Made by a program: the position numbers and the translations under genes. This document shows, in pieces, positions 29,454 through 37,092 of a stretch of 64,000 bases of DNA. Location: positions 310,001-374,000 of the forward strand of contig NZ_JAPCHY010000003.1 in the NCBI RefSeq assembly GCF_026107455.2. The letters run 5' to 3'. Under the pieces are notes generated by a model that did no database searches, was not told the origin of the DNA, and saw only the letters and a list, made by a program, of their open reading frames with translations. Position 1 is the first letter of the stretch. Each line of letters starts with the position of its first letter. The stretch comes from Xanthomonas chitinilytica (GTDB lineage Bacteria; Pseudomonadota; Gammaproteobacteria; Xanthomonadales; Xanthomonadaceae).

Positions 29454-30452
29454 ATGCAACTGGTATGTCCGGCCGGCAACCTGCCGGCCCTGCAGGCGGC
29501 GGTGGATGCCGGCGCCAATGCGGTCTATGCCGGGTTCCAGGACCAGACCAACGCCCGCGCGTTTCCGGGGCTGAACTTCAGCGAGGCCGAACTGCGCGCG
29601 GGCATCGCCTATGCGCATGCCCGCGGCGCGCAGGTGTACCTGGCGTTGAATACCTATCCGGACAGCGCGCGCCTGCCGGTCTGGCGCGGCGCGGTGGACC
29701 GCGCCGCCGGGCTCGGCGCCGATGCCATCATCGCCGCGGAGATGGCGGTGCTGGACTACGCCGCCCGCCGCCATCCGGACCTGCCGCGGCATCTTTCGGT
29801 GCAGGGCTCGGCCACCAGCGCGCCGGCGCTGCGTCATGCCCACGAGCGTTTCGGCATCGCCCGTGCGGTGCTGCCGCGGGTGTTGTCGATCCAGCAGGTG
29901 GAGCGCCTTTGCGCCACCGCGCCGGTGCCGCTGGAAGTGTTCGCCTTCGGCAGCCTGTGCATCATGGTCGAGGGCCGCTGCCAGCTGTCCAGCTACGTCA
30001 CCGGTGCTTCGCCCAACCGTCACGGGGTGTGTTCGCCGGCGCGCTTCGTGCGCTGGGAGGAACATGCCGGCAATGCCCGCAGCGTGCGCCTGAACGGGAT
30101 GCTGATCGACCGTTTCGCCGATGCCGAGCCGGCCGGCTATCCCACCGTCTGCAAGGGCCGCTACGAAGTCGGCGGCGAGGTGTTCCATGCGCTGGAGGAA
30201 CCGACCAGCCTCAACACGCTGGAGCTGATCCCGCGGCTGGCCGCCGCCGGCGTGGCGGCGCTGAAGATCGAGGGACGGCAACGCGGCGTGGCCTACGTCC
30301 GGGCCGTGGCCGGCACCTGGCGCAAGGCGCTGGACGCGCACCTGGCCGCACCGGAGCGGTGGGCGCCGCAACCGGGCTGGCAGCAGGCGCTGTCGGCCCA
30401 TGCCGAAGGCCAGCAGACCACGCTTGGCCCCTATCACCGCGCCTGGCATTGA
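29454..30452 (+). CDS. ubiU: O2-independent ubiquinone hydroxylation protein UbiU
   Basis: The product has 332 residues of the peptidase U32-like family. The segment GSLCIMVEGRCQLSSYVTG is the UbiU hallmark. Four Cys at 169, 176, 193 and 233 match the [4Fe-4S] ligands known in E. coli UbiU. The N-terminus MQLVCPAGNLPALQAAVDAG is standard. UbiU with UbiV supplies hydroxyl groups from prephenate to the quinone ring without O2. ubiV starts 4 bases after its stop. Confidence 0.95.
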   Translation: MQLVCPAGNLPALQAAVDAGANAVYAGFQDQTNARAFPGLNFSEAELRAGIAYAHARGAQVYLALNTYPDSARLPVWRGAVDRAAGLGADAIIAAEMAVLDYAARRHPDLPRHLSVQGSATSAPALRHAHERFGIARAVLPRVLSIQQVERLCATAPVPLEVFAFGSLCIMVEGRCQLSSYVTGASPNRHGVCSPARFVRWEEHAGNARSVRLNGMLIDRFADAEPAGYPTVCKGRYEVGGEVFHALEEPTSLNTLELIPRLAAAGVAALKIEGRQRGVAYVRAVAGTWRKALDAHLAAPERWAPQPGWQQALSAHAEGQQTTLGPYHRAWH

Positions 30453-30456
30453 ACCG

Positions 30457-31344
30457 ATGAAACTCAGTCTTGGACCGTTGCAGTACTTCTGGCCGCGCGA
30501 ACGCACGCTGGCGTTCTACCGCGAGGCGATGCGGTGGCCGCTGGACATCGTCTACCTGGGCGAGACGGTGTGCGGCAAGCGCCGCGAACTGCGCACCCGC
30601 GACTGGTTGGCGCTGGCCGAGGACATGGCCGGCAGCGGCAAGCAGGTGGTGCTGTCCACGCTGGCGCTGATCGAGGCCGAGTCCGAACTGGGCGTGCTGC
30701 AGCGGCTGGTGCGCGACGGCCGCTTCCTGGTGGAAGCCAACGACATGGCGGCGGTACAGCTGTGCCGCGAAGCCGGACTGGGCTTCGTCGCCGGGCCGAC
30801 CCTGAACGTCTACAACCACCACGCGCTGGCGATGCTGGTCGAGGACGGCCTGCAGCGCTGGGTGCCGCCGGTGGAGCTGGGCCGGCAGCTGCTGCAGGAA
30901 CTGCGCGCGCGGATGCCCGGGACCGGGGCCGCGATGCCGGAGCTGGAACTGATCGCCTGGGGCCGCTTGCCGCTGTCGTATTCGGCGCGCTGCTTCACCG
31001 CGCGTGCGCTGGACCTGCCCAAGGACCAGTGCGGCTTCCGCTGCATCGACTACCCCGACGGCCTGCCGCTGGCCACCCGCGAGGGCGAGCCGTTCATGAC
31101 CATCAACGGGATCCAGGTGCAGGGCAGCGAGATCGTGGACATGGCGCCCGAGCGCGACGAAATGCGCGAAAGCGGCGTCGCGGTGTTGCGATTGTATCCG
31201 CAGGGCGAGGACATGGCGGCGGTGGTGGCGCGTTTCCATCGGATGCTGGAGGAAGCCGCACCGCCGCCGCGCCAGGGCGAACGCAACGGCTACTGGCACG
31301 GCGAACCGGGCAAGGCTTCGTTGCCGCCGTCGCCGGCGGCATAG
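30457..31344 (+). CDS. ubiV: O2-independent ubiquinone hydroxylation protein UbiV
   Basis: The product has 295 residues from MKLSLGPLQYFWPRE, the typical UbiV start (FYWP-like). Cys39, Cys179, Cys192 and Cys196 (SARCF, DQCGFRC) match the [4Fe-4S] ligands of E. coli UbiV. It forms the heterodimer UbiUV, which hydroxylates the ubiquinone precursor under anaerobic conditions. The C-terminal 30 residues are basic, Pro-rich and not conserved. The third partner, UbiT, is encoded 2.7 kb further on the other strand. Confidence 0.95.
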   Translation: MKLSLGPLQYFWPRERTLAFYREAMRWPLDIVYLGETVCGKRRELRTRDWLALAEDMAGSGKQVVLSTLALIEAESELGVLQRLVRDGRFLVEANDMAAVQLCREAGLGFVAGPTLNVYNHHALAMLVEDGLQRWVPPVELGRQLLQELRARMPGTGAAMPELELIAWGRLPLSYSARCFTARALDLPKDQCGFRCIDYPDGLPLATREGEPFMTINGIQVQGSEIVDMAPERDEMRESGVAVLRLYPQGEDMAAVVARFHRMLEEAAPPPRQGERNGYWHGEPGKASLPPSPAA

Positions 31345-31360
31345 GACGCTTCCGTGCGCG

Positions 31361-31383
31361 CGGCCGGCGGCGGAAGCCGGCCG
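31361..31383. terminator. GC hairpin between convergent ubiV and nadB
   Basis: CGGCCGGC (31361-31368) pairs with GCCGGCCG (31376-31383). There is no T-tract; it may end either of the two converging transcripts. The rest of the 203-base spacer shows no feature. Confidence 0.35.
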
Positions 31384-31547
31384 CGGGGGCGGGGGAAAAT
31401 GCCGGCTCCTCTGCGATGGCATGCGGCAACGGGAATGCGGGCCGCCGGTTTCGCGGACCGGACCGGCTCCGCGACGGCCATCGTTGTCGTGGTTGTAGCC
31501 GTTACGCGGTCACCGCACCGGACGTCGCCGCCGCGCGTACCGAAGGG

Positions 31548-33002
31548 TCAAGCGCCGACAGGATCGTCGCTGCGGTAGTGCGCACCCAGGCTGCCAGGGC
31601 GGCGGAGGGCCGCTCGCAGCAGGTGGGCCGCCAGCTTTCCCTGCCAGGTATGCGAAAGCGCATCGTCGCTGCCGAGGGCGGCCATCGCCGCCGTCATCGT
31701 GCCGGCGGCGCGTACCGGGCCCAGCGCATGCCAGAGCAACGCGCGCAGGCGTGGCATCGCATCCTGCCCGGCCTCGGCGCCGCGGTCCACCCAGCGCGAC
31801 GCGCGCGCGGTCGATGGCGGCAGGCGGCTGTCGGCCAGCCGCTGTCCGAGCCGGCGGCCGAACACCACGCCTTCCAGCAACGAGTTGCTGGCCAACCGGT
31901 TGGCGCCATGCACGCCGTTGCAGGCCACCTCGCCGACGGCATGCAGGCCGCGCACGCTGCTGCGTCCGCCGGCATCGACGGCAATGCCGCCCATGTGGAA
32001 ATGCGCGGCGGGCGTGACCGGAACCGGCTGCACGCGCGGGTCGATGCCGTGCCCCCGGCAGATCCCGAGTACGGTGGGAAACCGGGCCTGCCAGTCGCCC
32101 TGCACGCCGGTCGCATCCAGCCATACCTGGCGGCCCGCCTGCTGGCAGCGCCATACCTGGCGGGCCACGATATCGCGCGGCGCAAGATCGCCGTGGGGAT
32201 GCACGCCGGCCATCAGCGCTTGCCCGCTGCCGTCCAGCAGACGCGCACCGGCACCGCGCAGCGCCTCGGTCACCAGCGGCAGGGCGCCTTGGCTGGCGAC
32301 GTCCAGCGCGGTGGGGTGGAACTGCATGAACTCCAGGTCGCGCATGGCCGCGCCTGCGGCCATGGCGATCGCCAGTCCGTTGCCGTCGGCGCCGGGCGGG
32401 TTGGTGGTGGCGGCGAACAGCGCGCCGCAGCCGCCGGTGGCCAGTACCAGGTCGGCGCATGCGATCTCCTCGCTGCGGCCGCCGGTGCCGGCGATCGTGC
32501 GGATGCCGGCCACGCGGTCGTCGCGCAGCTGTATCGCCGCCAGTGCGGAAGGCGGCCGCCAGTCGATGTGGGCGGCCGCCGTGACCGCGCGCTCCAGCGC
32601 CGCCAGCAGCGCCGCACCGCTGGCATCGCCACCGCAATGGACGATGCGATCGTGGCCGTGGCCGCCTTCGCGCCCCAGCAGCAGGCGCATGCCGAGACGG
32701 TCGAAGGCGACGCCCTGCGCCTGCAGCCACTCCACGGCGGCACCGGCCTGCCGGGTCAGGTAGTGCACGGCGGCCGCGTCGTTGTGGCCGGCACCGGCGG
32801 CCAGGGTGTCGCGCGCGTGCGCGGTCGGGCTGTCGCCGGCATCCAGTGCCGCGGCGATGCCGCCCTGTGCCAGCGCGGTGGCGCAATCGTGGCCTGCCGG
32901 CGATCGGCCGACCAGGACCACCGGTCGCGGTGCGGCCGCCAACGCGACCGAAAGTCCGGCCACGCCGCAGCCGACCACCACCAAGGGCGGCACCGGGTTC
33001 AC
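31548..33002 (-). CDS. nadB: L-aspartate oxidase NadB
   Basis: The product has 484 residues; a GTG start overlaps the nadA stop (GTGA). FAD-binding VVVGCGVAGLSVALAA starts near residue 7. Active-site blocks are REGGHGHDRIVH, APRDIVAR, AAHFHMGGIAVD and HGANRLASNSLLEG, holding the Glu, Arg and His residues known from the E. coli enzyme. It makes iminoaspartate for NAD synthesis, with O2 or fumarate as electron acceptor. The C-terminal helical domain is shorter than in E. coli (total about 540 there) but ends in the family motif SLGAHYRSDDP. Confidence 0.93.
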   Translation of the reverse strand: MNPVPPLVVVGCGVAGLSVALAAAPRPVVLVGRSPAGHDCATALAQGGIAAALDAGDSPTAHARDTLAAGAGHNDAAAVHYLTRQAGAAVEWLQAQGVAFDRLGMRLLLGREGGHGHDRIVHCGGDASGAALLAALERAVTAAAHIDWRPPSALAAIQLRDDRVAGIRTIAGTGGRSEEIACADLVLATGGCGALFAATTNPPGADGNGLAIAMAAGAAMRDLEFMQFHPTALDVASQGALPLVTEALRGAGARLLDGSGQALMAGVHPHGDLAPRDIVARQVWRCQQAGRQVWLDATGVQGDWQARFPTVLGICRGHGIDPRVQPVPVTPAAHFHMGGIAVDAGGRSSVRGLHAVGEVACNGVHGANRLASNSLLEGVVFGRRLGQRLADSRLPPSTARASRWVDRGAEAGQDAMPRLRALLWHALGPVRAAGTMTAAMAALGSDDALSHTWQGKLAAHLLRAALRRPGSLGAHYRSDDPVGA

Positions 33003-34018
33003 ACCCGGTCGCGCCGGCCGACGGCGAGCATGCGTTGCAGTGCCGCCCGTGCGCGGCGGGCCACGACCGGCGCGACCTCCACCGGGTGGCGGAGCTCCCG
33101 CAGGCAGGCATGGATGGCGGGCAGGGTGATCCGCTTCATGTGCGGGCACAGGTTGCAGGGTTTGATGAATTCCACGTCCGGGAAGCGGGTGCGCAGGTTG
33201 TCGGCCATCGAGCACTCGGTGATCAGCGCGACCCGCCTGGGCTTCTCCCTTGCCAGCCACGCGCCCATCGCGGTGGTGGAACCGACGAAGTCGGCCTCCG
33301 CCTGCACCTCGGGCGGGCATTCGGGATGGGCGACCAGGCGCGCGTCGAAGCGTTCGCGCGCCTGCCTGGCCTGTTGCGCGGTGAATTGCTCGTGCACCTC
33401 GCAGCGTCCGTCCCAGAGCACCAGCTCCACCCCGGTCTGGGTGGCGACGTGGTGGCCGAGGAAGGCATCGGGCAGGAAGATCACCTTGTCCGCCCCCATC
33501 GCCTCGACCACCTGCACGGCATTGGCCGAGGTGCAGCACGCATCGGACTCGGCCTTCACCGCGGCGCTGGTGTTGACGTAGCTCACCACCGGTGCGCCGG
33601 GATGGCGTCGGCGCAGGGCGCGCACGTCCTCGGCGCCGATCGAGGCGGCCAGCGAGCAGCCGGCTTCCAGGTCGGGGATCAGCACGGTCTTGTCCGGGGC
33701 GAGGATCTTCGCGCTCTCGGCCATGAAGTGGACGCCGCACAGCACGATCGTCGTCGCCTCGCAATCGGCGGCCGCCTGCGCCAGCGCCAGCGAGTCGCCG
33801 GTGATGTCGGCCACGCCGTGGAAGATTTCCGGCGACTGGTAGCTGTGGGCCATGATCACCGCGCCGCGTTCGCGCTTGAGCGCGTTGATGGCGTCTATCC
33901 AGGGCAGGTGCAGCGGCCATTCCAGGCACGGCAGCGCATCGCCGATGCGTGCGGCGAGCCCGGCGTAGCGCTCTTCCAGGTCGTCCGACCAGCGTGGCTG
34001 CGTCGGGTCGTGGTTCAT
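32999..34018 (-). CDS. nadA: Quinolinate synthase NadA
   Basis: The product has 339 residues. It condenses iminoaspartate with dihydroxyacetone phosphate using an O2-sensitive [4Fe-4S] cluster. Signature segments are VIMAHSYQSPEI, FMAESAKIL, GCSLAAS, VSYVNTSAAVKAESDACCTSAN, VAHPECPPEV and FIKPCNLCPHMKRITL; the single cluster Cys come from the GVHF-adjacent C, the DACCTSAN segment and the PCNLCPHM segment. It overlaps ubiT (ATGA) and nadB (GTGA) on either side, fixing the operon order. Confidence 0.95.
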   Translation of the reverse strand: MNHDPTQPRWSDDLEERYAGLAARIGDALPCLEWPLHLPWIDAINALKRERGAVIMAHSYQSPEIFHGVADITGDSLALAQAAADCEATTIVLCGVHFMAESAKILAPDKTVLIPDLEAGCSLAASIGAEDVRALRRRHPGAPVVSYVNTSAAVKAESDACCTSANAVQVVEAMGADKVIFLPDAFLGHHVATQTGVELVLWDGRCEVHEQFTAQQARQARERFDARLVAHPECPPEVQAEADFVGSTTAMGAWLAREKPRRVALITECSMADNLRTRFPDVEFIKPCNLCPHMKRITLPAIHACLRELRHPVEVAPVVARRARAALQRMLAVGRRDRV

Positions 34019-34854
34019 GCGCGGGCACCTTCGTGCGTGCGATGGGCATCGCGCGCATCGCGTGCCAGCCGGGCGCCGCGTTGCAGGACGATGCGCAGGC
34101 CCAGGGGCAGTTGTTCCCAGGGCATGCGGTCGAGCAGGTTGCGTACGGTCAGGCCCAGCTCGGTGTCGCCGGTAAGCATGAGCCGACGCTGGAAGAACAG
34201 GGTGTCGGCGTCTTCCAGCCGGCTGGCGAGCAGCAGCAGGTCGGTGGCGCTGCCGCGCACGCTGGCCTCGGCCGCGCCGGTGCCCGTGTGCAAGCGGTCG
34301 CCGCGCAGTTCCAGCACCCACGACAGGCCCAGATCGCTGGCTTCGATGCCGAGCCGGCGCCCGGCGATGGCCTGCAATGCGCTGTCCTGCAGCGGGCCGG
34401 CGATGGCGTGCGACAACACCCGCGATGCCAGCCCGTCGCGCAGGGCGCCGGGCACCGCCGCCAGCAACGGGCGCCAGCGCCGCGGGGGAGGGATCAGGCG
34501 CAGCAGCGTGGTACGGGCGGTGGTGTTCCGGGCATTGGACATGGCTGGCGGATTCCCGGTGGCCGAGAGGGAGAAGCTGTCCGCCTGGCGGTTGCAGGCG
34601 TCGGCGATCAGCAGCGCGACCAGCTGCCGTGCGGTCTCCGGCGGCACCCGCAAGCGGTCGGCCAGCCATTGCGCGCGACGATGCACCTGGGCCTCGCGCG
34701 CGGCATCGCGCAGCGGCCGGTTGCCCTCGGCCTTGAGCCGACCGCCGGCCGCGGCCAGTCGCCGCCGGCCGGCGAGCAGCGCGATCATCGCGTCGTCGAC
34801 CTGGTCGATCGCCAGTCGCGTTCCCGACAGCGCCAGGCGTGCGCCGACCCTCAC
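34015..34854 (-). CDS. Chorismate mutase (AroQ)–UbiT (SCP2) fusion
   Basis: The product has 279 residues from a GTG with GGAG seven bases upstream. Residues about 10-92 are an AroQ chorismate mutase: aligned without gaps to E. coli P-protein, its active-site residues R11, R28, K39, D48, R51, E52 and Q88 appear as R13, R30, K41, D50, R53, E54 and Q90. Residues about 105-279 match UbiT (SCP2 fold): DTLFFQRRL, TGDTELGLTVRNLLD. UbiT is the lipid-binding accessory of O2-independent ubiquinone synthesis. An internal ATG at 34542 would give a stand-alone UbiT of 175 residues (E. coli: 174), so dual translation is possible, though its ribosome-binding site is weak. Confidence 0.88.
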   Translation of the reverse strand: MRVGARLALSGTRLAIDQVDDAMIALLAGRRRLAAAGGRLKAEGNRPLRDAAREAQVHRRAQWLADRLRVPPETARQLVALLIADACNRQADSFSLSATGNPPAMSNARNTTARTTLLRLIPPPRRWRPLLAAVPGALRDGLASRVLSHAIAGPLQDSALQAIAGRRLGIEASDLGLSWVLELRGDRLHTGTGAAEASVRGSATDLLLLASRLEDADTLFFQRRLMLTGDTELGLTVRNLLDRMPWEQLPLGLRIVLQRGARLARDARDAHRTHEGARA

Positions 34855-34937
34855 GGCCGGGCTCCGGCGGTGCTGGCATCCTGTTGGCGGTGGTCGACGG
34901 GCATGCGTGGCAAAGGCCATCGGCGGATGGAGCCTGC

Positions 34938-34943
34938 ATGCTA
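34938..34943 (-). promoter_or_regulatory. -10 element (TAGCAT) of the mutase–UbiT–nadAB operon
   Basis: TAGCAT on the minus strand matches TATAAT at four positions. It gives a start near 34931 and a leader of about 77 bases before the GTG. It is placed 29.5 bases from the FNR box centre, the class II spacing; no -35 is needed. Confidence 0.55.
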
Positions 34944-34965
34944 GTGGTGGCCGCGACCGACGCCC

Positions 34966-34979
34966 TTGATGCAGATCAA
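34966..34979 (-). promoter_or_regulatory. Perfect FNR/Anr box
   Basis: TTGATGCAGATCAA is an exact match to the FNR consensus TTGAT-N4-ATCAA. Its centre (34972.5) lies at -41.5 from the predicted start of the mutase–UbiT–nadA–nadB transcript. This predicts activation by an FNR-type [4Fe-4S] regulator when O2 is low. It also lies 169 bases before nadE, where it could act too, but the geometry fits the minus strand. Confidence 0.8.
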
Positions 34980-35147
34980 GCGGCGCCGGCAAAGCCGCCG
35001 GGCAATGCGGTGAACCGGTCGTCGCCACGTATCTGGGATAATGCATCCACGGTGGATGCCGCGATCGTGCGCCGCCATGCGCCCACGCCGGGCTTCCTTC
35101 TTTTCCTTTCCCGTTGGCGGGAAATCCGCAGGACCAAGGCAACCGAC

Positions 35148-36785
35148 ATGTCCCAAACCCTACGCATCGCGATGGCCCAGTTCGACTTTCCGGTCGGCGC
35201 GGTGGCACAGAACACCGACAGCATCGTGGCGATGATCGCCGAGGCCCGCGACGAGTTCGGGGCCGACGTGGTGCTGTTCCCGGAACTGGCGGTCAGCGGC
35301 TATCCGCCGGAAGACCTGCTGCTGCGCCCGGGGTTCCTGGCCGACTGCGAAGCGGCGATCCGCCGCATCGCCGCCGCGGCCACCGGCATCGTCGCGGTGG
35401 TGGGCTGGCCGCAGGCAGCCGGCAGCGTGGTCTACAACGCTGCCAGCGTGCTGCGCGACGGCGCCATCGAACATACCTACCGCAAGCGCGAGCTGCCCAA
35501 CTACGCAGTGTTCGACGAGCGCCGCTACTTCGACGTCGACCCGGACGGCGGCAGCTGCGTGTTCGAGCTCAACGGCGTGCAGGTCGGCGTGCTGGTGTGC
35601 GAGGACCTGTGGTTCGCCGAGCCGCTGGCCGACACCGCGCGCGCCGGCGCGCAGCTGGTGCTGGTGCCCAACGCCTCGCCCTACGAGCGCGGCAAGCACG
35701 CCCAGCGCGATGCGCTGCTGGCCGAGCGCACCCGCGAGAGCGGCTGCGCCATCGCCTACCTCAACGTGGTCGGCGGCCAGGATGCGCTGGTGTTCGACGG
35801 CGCCTCGGTGGTGGCCGACGGCGACGGCAGCGTGCATCCGGCCGCGGCCGCCTTCACCGACCAGTGGCTGGTGGTGGAATTCGATGCCGACAACCGCAGC
35901 TTCCTGCCGCGGCAGTGGATCGACGACGGCGACGAGAGCATGGACGCGCTGGCCTGGCGCTCGGTCACCCGCGGGCTGCAGGACTACTGCCGCAAGAACG
36001 GCTTCGACAAGGTTTGGCTGGGCCTGTCCGGCGGCATCGACTCGGCGCTGGTGCTGGCGCTGGCGGTGGACGCGCTGGGCGCGGACAACGTCACCGCGGT
36101 GCGGCTGCCGTCGCGCTATACCGCCGACATGTCCAACGACCTGGCCAGCGAGCAGTGCAGGGCGCTGGGGGTGAAGCTGGAAACCGTCTCCATCGAGCCG
36201 GCGTTCGAGGGCCTGCTGCAGGCGCTGGCGCCGATGTTCGAGGGACAGGAGGCCGACGTCACCGAGGAGAACCTGCAGTCGCGCAGCCGCGGTGTGATCC
36301 TGATGGCGCTGGCCAACAAGTTCGGCGGGCTGCTGCTGACCACCGGCAACAAGAGCGAATACGCGGTCGGCTACGCCACCATCTACGGCGACATGTGCGG
36401 CGGTTACGCGCCGCTGAAGGACCTGTACAAGACCGAGGTGTTCGGCCTGGCCAAGTGGCGCAACACCGTGGGCGGGGCGCCGGTGATCCCGCCGGCGGTG
36501 ATCGCGCGGCCGCCCTCGGCCGAGCTGCGCGCCAACCAGACCGACCAGGACTCGCTGCCGGCCTATGACGTGCTCGACGGCATCCTGTACCGCTACGTCG
36601 ACCAGGAGCAGTCGCGCGAGGAGATCGTCGCCGCCGGCTATGCCGCCGAGGTGGTGGAGCGGGTGCTGCGGCTGGTGCGGACCAGCGAATGGAAGCGCCA
36701 CCAGGCCGCGCCGGGGCCGAAGGTCTCGCGCCGCGCCTTCGGCCGCGAGCGCCGCTACCCGATCAGCAACGGCTACAGCGGGTAG
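35148..36785 (+). CDS. nadE: Glutamine-dependent NAD+ synthetase NadE
   Basis: The product has 545 residues from MSQTLRIAMAQFDFPVGAV. The N-terminal nitrilase-type glutaminase (about 1-260) has Glu in LFPELAVSGYPPEDLL, Lys in YRKRELPNYAVFDE and Cys in VGVLVCEDLWF. The C-terminal synthetase has the PP-loop LGLSGGIDSALVLALA and TTGNKSEYAVGYATIYGD. It amidates deamido-NAD using ATP and glutamine, the last NAD step, and lies divergent to nadA-nadB. Confidence 0.97.
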   Translation: MSQTLRIAMAQFDFPVGAVAQNTDSIVAMIAEARDEFGADVVLFPELAVSGYPPEDLLLRPGFLADCEAAIRRIAAAATGIVAVVGWPQAAGSVVYNAASVLRDGAIEHTYRKRELPNYAVFDERRYFDVDPDGGSCVFELNGVQVGVLVCEDLWFAEPLADTARAGAQLVLVPNASPYERGKHAQRDALLAERTRESGCAIAYLNVVGGQDALVFDGASVVADGDGSVHPAAAAFTDQWLVVEFDADNRSFLPRQWIDDGDESMDALAWRSVTRGLQDYCRKNGFDKVWLGLSGGIDSALVLALAVDALGADNVTAVRLPSRYTADMSNDLASEQCRALGVKLETVSIEPAFEGLLQALAPMFEGQEADVTEENLQSRSRGVILMALANKFGGLLLTTGNKSEYAVGYATIYGDMCGGYAPLKDLYKTEVFGLAKWRNTVGGAPVIPPAVIARPPSAELRANQTDQDSLPAYDVLDGILYRYVDQEQSREEIVAAGYAAEVVERVLRLVRTSEWKRHQAAPGPKVSRRAFGRERRYPISNGYSG

Positions 36786-36814
36786 TGACAGGGCGGGCAG
36801 AGCCCGCCCTGTCA
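36786..36814 (+). terminator. 13-bp inverted repeat after nadE
   Basis: TGACAGGGCGGGC and GCCCGCCCTGTCA pair around AGA directly after the nadE stop. It is a terminator-like hairpin that also abuts the GTAG repeat array. Confidence 0.6.
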
Positions 36815-36816
36815 CC

Positions 36817-37023
36817 GTAGAGCGGAGCTCGCTCCGCTGCTCTTCCCACCGTAGAGCGGAGCTTGCTCCGCTGCCTTTTCCCACCGTAGAGCGGAGCTCG
36901 CTCCGCAGCCTTTTCCCACCGTAGAGCGGAGCTCGCTCCGCAGCCTTTTCCCACCGTAGAGCGGAGCTCGCTCCGCTGCCTCTTCCCCGAAGGTTCCCGT
37001 CAGCGGAGCAAGCTCCGCTCTAC
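36817..37023. repeat. GTAG-type palindromic repeat array (five direct copies, one inverted)
   Basis: GTAGAGCGGAGCTCGCTCCG-type units start at 36817, 36851, 36886, 36921 and 36956, i.e. every 34-35 bases, separated by a TGCCTTTTCCCACC-like link. A sixth copy is inverted at 37003-37023. Each unit is itself a palindrome (GCGGAGC..GCTCCGC) headed by GTAG, like the SMAG elements of Stenotrophomonas. The last direct and the inverted copy can form a long hairpin. The array fills most of the 307-base gap between convergent nadE and bamD. Confidence 0.92.
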
Positions 37024-37042
37024 GGCGGCAAGGTGGCCGGCA

Positions 37043-37071
37043 CGAAAAAGGGGCCTTCCGGCCCCTTTTCG
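37043..37071 (-). terminator. Bidirectional terminator next to bamD
   Basis: CGAAAAAGGGGCC pairs with GGCCCCTTTTCG around TTCC. The A and T runs allow it to work for bamD on the minus strand and for anything reading through the repeat array. Confidence 0.85.
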
Positions 37072-37092
37072 TATCCATTCCCGGCGGCGCGC

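Noticed and set aside
34966-34979. FNR box as a nadE activator site
   Set aside because: It lies 169 bases before the nadE start without a -10 at class I or II distance that I could see; the minus-strand geometry fits exactly.
36817-37023. CRISPR-like regular spacing of the array
   Set aside because: The units are palindromes separated by a near-constant short link, not unique spacers, and no cas genes are near.
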